From Neptunicella sp048268085 (lineage in GTDB: Bacteria > Pseudomonadota > Gammaproteobacteria > Enterobacterales > Alteromonadaceae), in contig NZ_JBLWWF010000007.1 in the NCBI RefSeq assembly GCF_048268085.1, positions 62,001 to 126,000 of the forward strand: a stretch of DNA of 64,000 nt, given 5' to 3'. A program made the position numbers and the translations under genes. The notes under the pieces are model-generated. The model was given only the letters and a program-made list of their open reading frames with translations, made no database searches and was not told where the DNA came from. Shown here in pieces: positions 9,687 to 19,186 of this stretch (within the stretch, counting starts at the first letter, position 1; each line of letters opens with the position of its first letter).

Positions 9687-10568
9687 TTAGATTGGTTCCC
9701 GTTTAAAAGGATAAACTTGATTAAACAACCGTCTTAATTCAATTTCTGTCAGCTGACCATTCCACTCCAAGTGCACCTGAAAATATTCAGGTTGCCAATA
9801 GGCCTGTTCGATCGCCCGGTTAAATTGACTAATCAATGATTTTCCCATCGCCGTTTTACTGCACATGATATACCCCACTCCCACAGGGGAAGCTTCTTTA
9901 ACCGGATAGCTGGATAATTCAATATTTTGGGAAATAGCGTTATCGTAACGATTTACTACGGAGGGATACTCAATAATCGCCTGTAAGCGATTCATCAACA
10001 GCATTTTAAGCAATCCAACAAACATATCGGAGGAGGTTCTGGACCAGATTTTGTGTTGAATAGTTTTATCGGCCAGTAGGTCATCTAATTTTTTTCCATA
10101 CGCTCTGCCCCCAACGACGCCTAACACTTTTAAACTCTCGCCAGATAAAGTTTGTCTCAGACTTATTGTTTGTTCGGTGGCGAAAATTGTTGCCAATTGC
10201 TGATCCAGTACCGATCCCTTAACCACATATAACCTTAAACCCGCTGATAAGGTTTGAGGTAAGTCGGTAAAATAATAGCGTTCCATACGAGCAGCGGTCT
10301 TGAGCTTATTGCCGGCACAAGCATTAGGTTCTTCATCAAGCAGATAATATGCACGGCTGTTATTAACCACGACATCGGTAAACGAGACGTTTGGCATATA
10401 ATGTTTAATCAGCGCAATGGTGCTATCTGCAATATTAATAGACTCATTACTGTTAACCTTATCCCCTGACAAGGGTTTGAGCCATAACACCTGTTGAGAA
10501 AAGGCATTTGAGCAGGTCAACATCAGACTAGCGATCATAACAGACCTGATCATTCGCTTCCGCTTCAT
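9687..10568 (-). CDS. Periplasmic solute-binding-like protein (TIGR02285-like)
   Basis: A 293-residue exported protein with signal peptide MKRKRMIRSVMIASLMLTCSNAFSQ. The remainder resembles type 2 periplasmic binding proteins of the amino-acid (SBP_bac_3) superfamily, close in layout to the TIGR02285 group. It shows an early CAGNKLKTAARMERYYFT region and a LGVVGGRAYG hinge-like strand. No ABC permease or ATPase genes are next to it, so it may be a stand-alone sensor or an orphan component. The ligand is unknown. Confidence 0.65.
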   Translation of the reverse strand: MKRKRMIRSVMIASLMLTCSNAFSQQVLWLKPLSGDKVNSNESINIADSTIALIKHYMPNVSFTDVVVNNSRAYYLLDEEPNACAGNKLKTAARMERYYFTDLPQTLSAGLRLYVVKGSVLDQQLATIFATEQTISLRQTLSGESLKVLGVVGGRAYGKKLDDLLADKTIQHKIWSRTSSDMFVGLLKMLLMNRLQAIIEYPSVVNRYDNAISQNIELSSYPVKEASPVGVGYIMCSKTAMGKSLISQFNRAIEQAYWQPEYFQVHLEWNGQLTEIELRRLFNQVYPFKREPI

Positions 10569-10753
10569 TGTTTTTCCTCATAAGCCTGATAGTTGACGGT
10601 ATATTGTTCTTGTTACAACTGTAACGCACTGGTCAACATTTGGAGAAATAAAAAACACCATGGCAAGTTAAAAGCCGTTCAAAATCACGCAGATTCAACA
10701 AGCATTAGCCCATTATTCTGGTATATTTACCCCTCATATTGAACGAGATACTA

Positions 10754-12193
10754 ATGAACCATAAAGCTTATATTCCTCAGGAATTTATATCCTCTATTGC
10801 CGAAATTTTACCTGCTTCCCTTGATATTGACGATTTCGTACGACATTGCCACATTCCTCTGCGTAAAAGCATTAGAGTTAATACTTTAAAAATATCGGTT
10901 GAGGAATTCGTCCAGCGAATGACCGCCGAAGACTGGCAATTAACTCCAATCCCGTGGTGTCAGGAAGGCTTCTGGCTACAGCGTACAGAACAACAAGAGA
11001 CACAGTTGCCATTGGGCAATACAGCCGAGCATTTGATGGGATTATTTTACATACAGGAAGCCAGTTCGATGCTGCCTCCTGTCGCATTATTCGACACACT
11101 TTCCTACCCTGAATGGGTGCTGGATATGGCGGCAGCGCCAGGCTCAAAAAGCACTCAAATAGCGGCACTAATGAATAATCAAGGCTTGCTGGTGGCAAAC
11201 GAATTTTCTGCCAGCCGGACAAAAGTATTATCGGCTAATATACAACGCTGTGGCATCACCAATACCGCAATGACCCATTTTGACGGCCGTATTTTTGGAG
11301 GCTGGAGTCCTGAGGTATTTGATGCCATTTTACTCGATGCGCCCTGTAGTGGCGAAGGGACGATTCGCAAAGATCCGGATGCCATGAAAAATTGGTCCCT
11401 CGAATCAATACAATCTATCGCCCACACTCAACGGGAATTGATTGAAAGTGCCTTTATTGCTTTAAAGCCCGGCGGCACACTTGTTTATTCAACTTGCACC
11501 ATGAATCGGCAAGAAAACCAGCAAATTTGCCAACATTTACAACAGCGATTTGCTGATGCGGTAGAGTTTATTTCTTTACATGATCTTTTCGAAGGGGCAA
11601 GTCTATCAACGACTGAAGAAGGTTTTTTGCATATTTGGCCGCAAGTGTTTGATAGCGAAGGTTTCTTCGTTGCCAAGATACGAAAAAAAGCCGTTATTCC
11701 CTATCAATTTGCTGGCAAACCACTGGCTAATTTTCCCTTTTCTGTAGTCAATAATAAACAGAAAAATGAACTAAATTCATATCTTAAAAATCAATTTGAC
11801 TGGCAACTACCGGATCATCTGGAGCTTTACCAAAGAGATAATCAATTCTGGTTATTCCCACGGCCAATAATCGACTTAATTGGCCAATTACGTTTTCAAC
11901 GGATGGGGTTAAAACTGGCTGAACTTCACAAACACGGTTTTAAACTCACCCATGAAGCCGCTTTGGCCTTTGGCGATCAATTTAATCGTAATACTTACCA
12001 GTTAGCGGCGGAACAGTTGGAGGATTATTATCACGGTCGGGATATAAAATGGCCATTAACCACTAATGGTAGTGAAGCGTTGGTCACTTATCGTGGCTCG
12101 CCGGTTGGTTTGGTTAAAGCATTAAAAGGAAAATTGAAAAACAGTCTTCCAAGGGAATTAGTGAAAGATGGTCAGTTAATAAGCTGGGCATAA
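10754..12193 (+). CDS. rsmF: 16S rRNA (cytosine-1407-C5)-methyltransferase
   Basis: SAM-dependent enzyme that methylates C1407 of 16S rRNA. From the ATG at 10754 it is 479 residues, the E. coli length; the longer frame starts at a TTG and is unlikely. Matching signatures include RVNTLKIS, AEHLMGLFYIQEASSM, the SAM loop AAAPGSKSTQIA, and the two catalytic cysteine motifs DAPCSGEG and YSTCTMN. The C-terminal PUA-like part keeps HGFKLTHEAALAF. It stands alone on the plus strand. Confidence 0.95.
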   Translation: MNHKAYIPQEFISSIAEILPASLDIDDFVRHCHIPLRKSIRVNTLKISVEEFVQRMTAEDWQLTPIPWCQEGFWLQRTEQQETQLPLGNTAEHLMGLFYIQEASSMLPPVALFDTLSYPEWVLDMAAAPGSKSTQIAALMNNQGLLVANEFSASRTKVLSANIQRCGITNTAMTHFDGRIFGGWSPEVFDAILLDAPCSGEGTIRKDPDAMKNWSLESIQSIAHTQRELIESAFIALKPGGTLVYSTCTMNRQENQQICQHLQQRFADAVEFISLHDLFEGASLSTTEEGFLHIWPQVFDSEGFFVAKIRKKAVIPYQFAGKPLANFPFSVVNNKQKNELNSYLKNQFDWQLPDHLELYQRDNQFWLFPRPIIDLIGQLRFQRMGLKLAELHKHGFKLTHEAALAFGDQFNRNTYQLAAEQLEDYYHGRDIKWPLTTNGSEALVTYRGSPVGLVKALKGKLKNSLPRELVKDGQLISWA

Positions 12194-12329
12194 CTAAGTG
12201 GATAAGTTATGAATTAGTTGTGTTTAAACGGAGGATAAAAGCCTTTTCCTGAAGCTAATTCATTGTATTTAATCAACTAAATAGTCTGTTGATAATATTA
12301 TTTTAAATTTGTTTATTTTTTAAACATGC

Positions 12330-12454
12330 TTGTCTACAATTAACTTCCTAATTTTATATTACTTCTCCCATTGAAGAGTTTAAGTTAGCGCACGGCTCAT
12401 CCAATGAGCCATTCCCCTGGACCCAGGACTTAAACCAGTCTCTGGGTCTTTTTT
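12330..12454 (+). ncRNA. Candidate intergenic small RNA with promoter and terminator
   Basis: Between rsmF and the convergent carbonic-anhydrase-like gene there is a promoter-like TTGTCT (12330-12335) and TATATT (12355-12360), spacing 19 or 18. About 90 bases follow with two hairpins: GGCTCAT-CCA-ATGAGCC (12394-12410), and a terminator of 11 paired bases with a one-base bulge and six T (12420-12454). No ORF fits. The terminator lies 230 bases beyond the rsmF stop, rather far for a simple rsmF terminator, so an independent short RNA starting near 12367 is suggested. This is an inference from sequence features only. Confidence 0.4.
12420..12454 (+). terminator. Rho-independent terminator
   Basis: GACCCAG+GACT pairs with AGTC+CTGGGTC around a TAAACC loop with one bulged T, followed by TTTTTT. 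It ends the rsmF transcript, the candidate small RNA, or both. Its last bases overlap the 3' end of the convergent gene. Confidence 0.85.
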
Positions 12455-12974
12455 ATTCCAAAAGGGTTAAGTCTTGTAGATAACGTTGAGCATTTTTCAC
12501 ATAGTGTGTGGCTGACGCTTCCAGATGCAGCGCCTGTTGTGGTGAAACTTGTTTAATTATTTTACCCGGTGAACCAACGACTAACGAATAATCGGGAATA
12601 TCCATGCCTTCAGGAATAAGGGTATTAGCTCCAATGACGCAATATCGGCCTATTTTGGCGTTGTTCAACACCACAGCATTAATACCAATTAAGCTATAGT
12701 CTCCGATAGTACAGCCGTGCAACATCACCTTGTGTCCGACGGTAACGCCCGTGCCAAGGGTTAACGGAATTCCTTCATCCGTATGTAATACCGACCCATC
12801 CTGAATATTGCTGCACTCACCAATGGTAATTAGCGCATTATCTCCACGGATCACCGTATTAAACCAGACACTCGCCTGTGAATGTACCTCCACCGATCCA
12901 ATAATATGACTCCCCGGTGCAACAAATACATCTGCGGCAACCTGAGGAATTCGCTTATTCAACTGATAACGCAT
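12453..12974 (-). CDS. Gamma-carbonic anhydrase-like hexapeptide protein (YrdA-type)
   Basis: A 173-residue left-handed beta-helix protein built of hexapeptide repeats (IIGSVEV, VTVGHKVML, CTIGDYSLIG, AKIGRYCVIG). The three metal-binding histidine positions of gamma carbonic anhydrases are present (about H64, H81, H86, the last in HGCTIGD). Members such as E. coli YrdA bind metal but their activity is uncertain. It follows tesB on the same strand by 11 bases and probably shares its transcript. Confidence 0.88.
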   Translation of the reverse strand: MRYQLNKRIPQVAADVFVAPGSHIIGSVEVHSQASVWFNTVIRGDNALITIGECSNIQDGSVLHTDEGIPLTLGTGVTVGHKVMLHGCTIGDYSLIGINAVVLNNAKIGRYCVIGANTLIPEGMDIPDYSLVVGSPGKIIKQVSPQQALHLEASATHYVKNAQRYLQDLTLLE

Positions 12975-12985
12975 CGCTTATTCCC

Positions 12986-13858
12986 TCAATTACTATCGCT
13001 GGCTGTGACTTTACGCATCAATCCTTCTTGCATGGCTGAAGCAATTAGGTTGCCTTGCATATCAAAAAATTGTCCCTTAACCAATCCTCTAGCATTGCCA
13101 GCAAAGGGACTATCCATGCAATACAAAATCCATTGATTAAAATCAAATTCCCGATGAAACCACATAGCATGATCAATGGTTGCCATCCGAATGTCTTTAT
13201 CCATGATAGATAACCCATGGGGCTGCAATGCAGTAACCAGAAAATAGTAGTCCGACGCATAAGCTAACATTCGCTGATGCTCGGCAATATCATCGGATAG
13301 TAATTCGGTGGCACGCATCCAGACATAACGAATAGGATCACGGGTTTGCGGTGCTTGAGGATTTATCGCTTGCACTGAACGCATATCAATAGGTTCATGA
13401 TAACTAAGCTTTTCCTGCATGCTGGCTGGCATGTTGGCAAACAGTTTTTTATAGCTTTCTATTTCTGACTCTAACGTTTCAGGAGCGGGTACGTCTGGCA
13501 TCTGTGTAAACTGATGCTCCAGGCCTGTTTCAGGAAATTGAAATGACGCAGTCATGAAAAAAATGGTGCGACCATTTTGAATGGCTTTAACCCGACGAGT
13601 ACAAAAGCTTCGCCCATCCCGAATACTTTCCACATCATAAATTACATCTTTGGTGGCATCACCTGGCAGCAGAAAATAACTGTGAAGCGAGTGTGCCACC
13701 TGTCCATCTGCTACGGTTTTTTGTGCTGCGGCTAATGCTTGTCCCAACACTTGTCCACCAAATAACGCTCTAAACCCCAAATCCCAACTGTGGCCACGAT
13801 ATAAGCCTACTTCCAGTTTTTCTAAACTCAGCAGGGCATTCAATTTCACATCACTCAT
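12986..13858 (-). CDS. tesB: Acyl-CoA thioesterase II
   Basis: Hydrolyses medium- and long-chain acyl-CoA to free fatty acid and CoA. It has 290 residues forming a double hotdog fold. TesB signatures are seen in GLYRGHSWDLGFRALFGGQVLGQAL (N-terminal hotdog), HSLHSYFLLPGD, and the C-terminal MATIDHAMWFHREFDFNQW, which carries the catalytic Asp region. It is followed upstream by the kinase-like gene at 14 bases. The presence of fadE elsewhere in the window fits active acyl-CoA metabolism. Confidence 0.93.
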   Translation of the reverse strand: MSDVKLNALLSLEKLEVGLYRGHSWDLGFRALFGGQVLGQALAAAQKTVADGQVAHSLHSYFLLPGDATKDVIYDVESIRDGRSFCTRRVKAIQNGRTIFFMTASFQFPETGLEHQFTQMPDVPAPETLESEIESYKKLFANMPASMQEKLSYHEPIDMRSVQAINPQAPQTRDPIRYVWMRATELLSDDIAEHQRMLAYASDYYFLVTALQPHGLSIMDKDIRMATIDHAMWFHREFDFNQWILYCMDSPFAGNARGLVKGQFFDMQGNLIASAMQEGLMRKVTASDSN

Positions 13859-13872
13859 TTTACTTTCCCCTG

Positions 13873-15711
13873 TTAAGCGTGCGGATTACGCGGATAAAAT
13901 TTATCGGCTAGATGATCAATATGTTCAAAATAGCGAGTATCTTTATAAGGTAACTTCATAAACCCTGACAAGCCCAATCCGTTAATTTGTGGAATTAAAT
14001 CAATAAGTTTGTCTAATAAATCAGCAAACTGTGTTTTTTTGTCATGAGCCAGCAATACAAAGTAACTATGGATTTTAAGATGAGTGGGTAGTGCTTCAAA
14101 AATAATACAGCCGGTATGATGAATTGAGTTTAACTCGGTAATAATACTCATCATTGAGGCAGGTAACTTAAGTAATTCATCAGGATCATCACCATCTTCA
14201 AAATAAGAATGCATCCGGCTACGATCTTCAGATAAACCACTTTCCGGTAATGGTAACTGGCTCATTTCAAATGGAATACGGGTATGACCTTTAGGAACAA
14301 AAGGCTGTGTTTCATTATCACGTTCGATATGCAACGTGTCTCGAGCATTAAACATACAGCTTTTGAATACGCCTTGACGATGAATAGCGCGGGCTAAAAT
14401 AACCACATTGTTGACCGACATCTCAAACGACGCTCGCAAAGACGGATCATGTAAATTAAGACTGGAGTCAATGTACACGCCTTCCGCTTGCCAGCGCACA
14501 GCCAAGCCACCGACCACCGGGAATTTACCCAAGCGCCCTACGGCGGCGATAAAGGCCTTCTCGGTTTCTCCCATGCCTTGCATATAGTTTTTATAATAAC
14601 GGTCAAACTGAGCATCATTCAGATAATTCATTTCATGATGATAATTTTCTACCCGCAAGAAGGATTTCCGAGAGCTGTACACCACCGTTTCGATTTCTCG
14701 TCTATTGTGGGATAACCAACAGGGGATCATTGGCTGATAGTGAATTTGGTCATTATCAGCAAAGGCTAACTGTTTTATATAACGCATATTAGCCAAAAAA
14801 TAGTCGCCGCCTTTACGCCTGATATCAGGATCATCATCCATCATCGCGGTTAGCGTATTAGCCAGTTCTTTAGGTAAATTAAGTGAATTGGGGGGAATAA
14901 CTTTACGTCCAAAGCGACTTGATTGTCCGGATGCCAGCGCGTAAAGCGTGCTCGCCAACCCTTGCTCATCAAAACGAACGGTAGATAACTGACCGGATAA
15001 TTGCTCCTCACCAATGAAATACACATCGCCTAAACGAGCATTGGTGGTTTGTAAGTCGCCCGACATCAGATCCATGACATTGTTTCCAACAAACTGGCCA
15101 TTACTATCTAGCTGGGCAAAGACCGACGACCCCCAATCAATCAACGATACGGATTCATTGTCAGGATTAAACATTATATTGGAGGGTTTAATATCACCAT
15201 GCACAATAGGTTTGTAATGACCCTGCTGTTCAAACTGCCTCAATGCTATCAGTACATCAGCCATTTGCGCGGCAATTTTCACAACCAGTCTCGCTGATAA
15301 CGGGCCTTGTTGTAACGAATATTGTTCTAAATCAAGTCCGGCGGCCCGCTCCATTACAAGGATAGCCTGTTTCTTGACTCGCTGAAATTCCACCAATTGC
15401 GGTACATTTGGATGATCAACCTGACTAAGCATAAAGGCTTCTTCTTCCAGTCGATCTTGGACATGCTGAGGCAAGTTAATCCGTGAAAATTTGAATACCA
15501 ATAATTGACCGTCTGGTGCCGTCCCACCAAATACAAAACCAAATGCCCCTTTGCCAATCAATTCAATATTGGCATAACCAAGTCTTTCTAGCTGCTGATG
15601 ACACAGTGCCAGCCAGTCTTTCAATTTTTGTGCATCCTGATGAGACAGCAGGTAAAACGACTGTTCGTCAGGAATATAAAAATGTTTAAGACTGGTGACG
15701 TTAGCGCTCAT
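13873..15711 (-). CDS. Ser/Thr protein kinase-like protein with unknown C-terminal half
   Basis: A 612-residue cytoplasmic protein. Residues about 45-300 form a eukaryotic-like kinase domain. It has a glycine loop GKGAFGFVFGG, candidate ATP lysine K74 in VFKFSR, the catalytic-loop variant HGDIKPSN (D173, N178), and DWG (D192) in place of DFG. The key catalytic residues are all present, so activity is plausible. The C-terminal ~300 residues show no domain I recognise, although the kinase family in marine gammaproteobacteria often carries such an extension. No phosphatase or FHA partner is adjacent. The gene sits between rlmJ (7 bases upstream) and tesB. Confidence 0.78.
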   Translation of the reverse strand: MSANVTSLKHFYIPDEQSFYLLSHQDAQKLKDWLALCHQQLERLGYANIELIGKGAFGFVFGGTAPDGQLLVFKFSRINLPQHVQDRLEEEAFMLSQVDHPNVPQLVEFQRVKKQAILVMERAAGLDLEQYSLQQGPLSARLVVKIAAQMADVLIALRQFEQQGHYKPIVHGDIKPSNIMFNPDNESVSLIDWGSSVFAQLDSNGQFVGNNVMDLMSGDLQTTNARLGDVYFIGEEQLSGQLSTVRFDEQGLASTLYALASGQSSRFGRKVIPPNSLNLPKELANTLTAMMDDDPDIRRKGGDYFLANMRYIKQLAFADNDQIHYQPMIPCWLSHNRREIETVVYSSRKSFLRVENYHHEMNYLNDAQFDRYYKNYMQGMGETEKAFIAAVGRLGKFPVVGGLAVRWQAEGVYIDSSLNLHDPSLRASFEMSVNNVVILARAIHRQGVFKSCMFNARDTLHIERDNETQPFVPKGHTRIPFEMSQLPLPESGLSEDRSRMHSYFEDGDDPDELLKLPASMMSIITELNSIHHTGCIIFEALPTHLKIHSYFVLLAHDKKTQFADLLDKLIDLIPQINGLGLSGFMKLPYKDTRYFEHIDHLADKFYPRNPHA

Positions 15712-15718
15712 AAGTTAT

Positions 15719-16561
15719 TTATTTTGCTGCAATTAACCACTGACTGCGGAAACCGCCCTGCCCGTGCTCTTCCATTGCCCGAGTTAACAACGGCAAACAG
15801 GCTTCAATTTTATTATCCACTTGCCAGGGCAGATTAATAAATGCCATACCGGAACCATACATACCGAGTTCTTGCGGTTGTTCTTTTATCCACATTTCAG
15901 CCACATACAAACTGGTTGGATTACTCGCTTCAATCGCATTAAGCATTGGTTTGCTCTTGTCACGTTGACTCGCTAACAACGGATACCACAACGCAATAAC
16001 GCCCGTTGGCCAGCGCTGTTGTAGCTTGCTTATCACTTGGGTGACTTTTTGATAATCCTCTGCCAATTCATAGGGGGGATCGATCAGAATTAAGCCTCTG
16101 GCCGGCTCCGGTGGCGTTAAAGCCACCAGCCCTTCATAACCATCACGATGATGACAAGCGGCTCTTTTATCGCGAAATAAATTCGATTGTAAATGGGTAA
16201 ATTCGTTATTGTGCCATTCCATCAAGCATAATCGGTCTTGTTCACGCAACAAATGTGCGGCGATAGCGGGTGATCCGGGATACTGATTATGGGCGCGGAA
16301 TTCGCTGATCACATTTAGATAATTTAATAGATCCGGGTTTTGCTCCCCTTTATCCATTAAGCGATCAATTCCGCCCTGAAACTCTTTATTTTTACTGGCC
16401 ATCTCCGAATCCAGTTGATATAAGCCTGCGCCACTATGGCTATCCATATAAATAAATGGCTTATTTTTTTCTTTAAGCTTATTGATAATCATCATCTGAC
16501 AAAGATGCTTGAATACATCAGCATGATTGCCTGCATGGTAAGCGTGACGGTAGCTAAACAC
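15719..16561 (-). CDS. rlmJ: 23S rRNA (adenine-2030-N6)-methyltransferase
   Basis: Methylates A2030 of 23S rRNA. I place the start at the GTG at 16559-16561, giving VFSYRHAYHAGNHADVFKH. This aligns with the E. coli N-terminus MLSYRHSFHAGNHADVLKH and gives 280 residues, the family length. The upstream ATG at 16612 would lie inside the tail of the preceding operon's terminator. The catalytic motif DPPYE is present (ILIDPPYELAEDY). It is followed closely by the kinase-like gene. Confidence 0.93.
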   Translation of the reverse strand: MFSYRHAYHAGNHADVFKHLCQMMIINKLKEKNKPFIYMDSHSGAGLYQLDSEMASKNKEFQGGIDRLMDKGEQNPDLLNYLNVISEFRAHNQYPGSPAIAAHLLREQDRLCLMEWHNNEFTHLQSNLFRDKRAACHHRDGYEGLVALTPPEPARGLILIDPPYELAEDYQKVTQVISKLQQRWPTGVIALWYPLLASQRDKSKPMLNAIEASNPTSLYVAEMWIKEQPQELGMYGSGMAFINLPWQVDNKIEACLPLLTRAMEEHGQGGFRSQWLIAAK

Positions 16562-16610
16562 GGTGTTCTCAACGTTGATTCGGGCAGACCAGTTTACTGT
16601 AGCCATTAGC

Positions 16611-16635
16611 AAAAACCCACCTTTTCGGTGGGTTT
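16611..16635 (-). terminator. Rho-independent terminator of the branched-chain dehydrogenase operon
   Basis: A 9-bp stem (16613-16621 with 16627-16635) closes the loop TTTTC. On the minus strand it is followed by TTTTT. It sits 16 bases beyond the E2 stop codon and upstream of rlmJ. Confidence 0.88.
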
Positions 16636-16651
16636 GTTTAGGGTGTGAAGA

Positions 16652-18199
16652 TTATTTAAGCAAGGTAAACATGCTAAGTGGATTCTCAAGATAGGATTTC
16701 CACAGATTACTGAATCTAACCATCGTGGCACCATCGATAATCCGATGATCACCTGACCAGCTAATATGCATAATATTCGCTGCAATCACTTGCTCGTTCT
16801 GATCGAAACGCGGCAACTTCTGGATCTTGCCTAATGCCACAATCGCAGCTTCCGGTTTATTAATTACCGGAGTTGCTACCGTGCCGCCAATCACTCCTAC
16901 GTTAGAAATGCTAATGGTACCACCTTTAAGATCACTACTGCCCAGTCTTCCAGCACGGGCTTGGTCAATCAGCCGGTTTACTTCACGAGCGACTTCCAGC
17001 AATGACAAGTTTTGCACCGATTTAATGTTCGGTACCAACAAACCAATTTTTGAATCGACGGCCATACCAATATTGTGATCATCAAAATAGGTTAATTCGC
17101 TACAATCATCATTGACCTGTGCATTGATAATCGGGAATTCACTTAATGCCAATGACAATGCTTTGATAATAAATGGCATAAAGCTCAGTTTGATGTCCTG
17201 TTGTTCAAACTGCGCTTTTAACTGGTTGCGGGCAGCAATCAAATTGCCCATATCAATCTCGTCACTGACGGTAAAATGGGGAATGGTAGATACCGAATTC
17301 ATCATTTGTCTGGCCATTGCAGCTTTCACACCACGAATGGCTTCAGTACGAGTGCCACCGCTAACCGGTGTGGCTTTACCAGAAGACTGTTTAGTCACCG
17401 TTTTATCATTACTCACAAAAGCGGCAATATCTTCCTTCATCACCCGGCCCTTTTTACCGCTACCTGGCACTTGATGAATATTTATATCCTGCTCTCTGGC
17501 TAAACGTCTTACCGCCGGACTCGCCAATGCTTTACCTGTTGTTGTGTGAGGCAAAGTGGTTGATTCTGGCGCTGCTGAATTCTGCGCTTGTGGTTTTACT
17601 TTGACTTGGGAAGAGCTTGATTTATCTGTTTGCTCCCCTTGTACTTCAATGGTTTGTGCAAATAACGGAGTATGTACCTTGGCGATATCACCTTTGGCAT
17701 AGTAAAGATTTGTCACCACGCCATCATGTTTAGCCGGGATCTGCACTAACGCTTTGTCGGTCATTACTTCGGCAACGGGTTGATCTTCACTGACCCATTC
17801 CCCTTCACTGACTAACCATTCCACTAGTTCACACTCTACAATGCCTTCACCTATATCAGGCAAAATAAAATCTTCCTGGCGACTGGATTTTGAGGTCGAC
17901 TCTGTTGTTGTGGTTTCATCCACCGATGACGGTTTTGTTATTTCTGTCTCGCCACTTTGATCATCTGCCGTTTGCATCGCAAATAAAGGTTGATGAACTT
18001 TAGCAATATCACCTTTTTTGTAATATAACTTGGCGACTTTACCGGCATACATAGCAGGAATTTGCACCAGAGCTTTATCAGTCATCACTTCGGCAACAGG
18101 TTGATCTTCTTCAATCATATCGCCTTCTGCGACTAACCATTCCATTAACTCGCATTCCACAATGCCTTCGCCAATGTCCGGTAATATAAAATCTTTCAT
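16652..18199 (-). CDS. bkdB: Branched-chain 2-oxoacid dehydrogenase E2 (dihydrolipoyl acyltransferase)
   Basis: Core of the complex that oxidises the 2-oxoacids of Val, Leu and Ile; it transfers the acyl group from lipoate to CoA. It has 515 residues with two lipoyl domains, each ending in VMTDKA with lipoyl lysines K42 and K149. A Ser/Gln-rich linker, a peripheral subunit-binding domain (about 225-260, ASPAVRRLA..GSGKKGRVMKEDI) and the acyltransferase core follow. The catalytic motif is HRIIDG near the C-terminus. Duplicated lipoyl domains are more usual in pyruvate-type E2, but the E1 partners here are branched-chain type. It is the last gene of its operon. Confidence 0.92.
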   Translation of the reverse strand: MKDFILPDIGEGIVECELMEWLVAEGDMIEEDQPVAEVMTDKALVQIPAMYAGKVAKLYYKKGDIAKVHQPLFAMQTADDQSGETEITKPSSVDETTTTESTSKSSRQEDFILPDIGEGIVECELVEWLVSEGEWVSEDQPVAEVMTDKALVQIPAKHDGVVTNLYYAKGDIAKVHTPLFAQTIEVQGEQTDKSSSSQVKVKPQAQNSAAPESTTLPHTTTGKALASPAVRRLAREQDINIHQVPGSGKKGRVMKEDIAAFVSNDKTVTKQSSGKATPVSGGTRTEAIRGVKAAMARQMMNSVSTIPHFTVSDEIDMGNLIAARNQLKAQFEQQDIKLSFMPFIIKALSLALSEFPIINAQVNDDCSELTYFDDHNIGMAVDSKIGLLVPNIKSVQNLSLLEVAREVNRLIDQARAGRLGSSDLKGGTISISNVGVIGGTVATPVINKPEAAIVALGKIQKLPRFDQNEQVIAANIMHISWSGDHRIIDGATMVRFSNLWKSYLENPLSMFTLLK

Positions 18200-18208
18200 C
18201 GACGACTC

Positions 18209-19186
18209 CTAAAAATTAACGCTACGCATAATGCCTTCATACACTTTTAGGTGATCGGGCATATACTCTTTTTCATGAGCAAGCGGATAAGGGGTATCTA
18301 AACCACAGATCCGTTCAATCGGCGATTCCAAATGCAAGAAACAACGTTTTTGAATTGTCGCCGCAACCTCACTAGCGAAGCCCCCGGTGAGCGGAGCTTC
18401 ATGACTGATTAACAATCGGCCGGTTTTACTCACCGACTCGCAAACAGTCTCCGCATCCCAAGGCAAAATACTGCGCAAGTCGATGATTTCACTAGACACC
18501 CCTTGTTTATCTGCCATTTCCGCGGCTTTTTCCATGACTTCCATCTGCGCTCCCCACGCCAGCAGAGTAATGTCGGATCCCTGTTTAACGACTTCCGCTT
18601 TACCCAAAGGCAATTCATAGTCATCTTCAGGAACATCGCCCACCGATGCGCGATAGATACGTTTAGGCTCTAAAAACAGCACGGGATTATCATCACGAAT
18701 GGAGGCCAACAACAATCCTTTAGCCTGATATGGGTTACGCGGAACGACTATTTTCAGTCCGGGAACATGGGCAAAAAAAGCTTCAGGGGATTGGGAATGA
18801 TATAATCCACCAGCAATACCACCGCCGTAAGGAGTACGTATCGTCAGGCTTCCACAACTGAACTGGCCACCAGAACGATAACGGAATTTGGCCGTTTCGT
18901 TAACGATTTGGTCAAATGCTGGAAAGATATAATCGCCAAACTGGATCTCGGCTACCGGTATCGAACCTTGTGAGGCTAATCCATTGGCAAAACCAATAAT
19001 GCCCTGCTCGGTTAAGGGTGTATTAAAACAGCGTTGCTTGCCGAATTTTTCTTGCAGGTTGCTGGTGGCTCTGAATACACCACCAAAATGGCCGACATCC
19101 TCACCAAACACCATGACCTTTTCATTGTCGTCCATGGCAGTGATAAGCGCATTATTAATTGCTTGTAATAAATTCATTTTAGCCAT
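18209..19186 (-). CDS. bkdA2: Branched-chain 2-oxoacid dehydrogenase E1 beta subunit
   Basis: Beta half of the heterotetrameric E1 decarboxylase, 325 residues. The transketolase pyrimidine-binding region shows VMVFGEDVGHFGGVFRAT and the E1-beta signature PLTEQGIIGFANGLA. The C-terminal transketolase domain shows EAPLTGGFASEV. It overlaps the E1 alpha stop by eight bases and is nine bases from E2, so the three are translated together. An E3 (lipoamide dehydrogenase) gene is not in the cluster, so the complex probably borrows a general E3. Confidence 0.94.
   Translation of the reverse strand: MAKMNLLQAINNALITAMDDNEKVMVFGEDVGHFGGVFRATSNLQEKFGKQRCFNTPLTEQGIIGFANGLASQGSIPVAEIQFGDYIFPAFDQIVNETAKFRYRSGGQFSCGSLTIRTPYGGGIAGGLYHSQSPEAFFAHVPGLKIVVPRNPYQAKGLLLASIRDDNPVLFLEPKRIYRASVGDVPEDDYELPLGKAEVVKQGSDITLLAWGAQMEVMEKAAEMADKQGVSSEIIDLRSILPWDAETVCESVSKTGRLLISHEAPLTGGFASEVAATIQKRCFLHLESPIERICGLDTPYPLAHEKEYMPDHLKVYEGIMRSVNF

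Noticed and set aside
16562..16612. N-terminal extension of RlmJ from the ATG at 16612
   Set aside because: The ATG lies within the tail of the preceding terminator and the added residues do not match RlmJ; the GTG at 16561 gives the family length.
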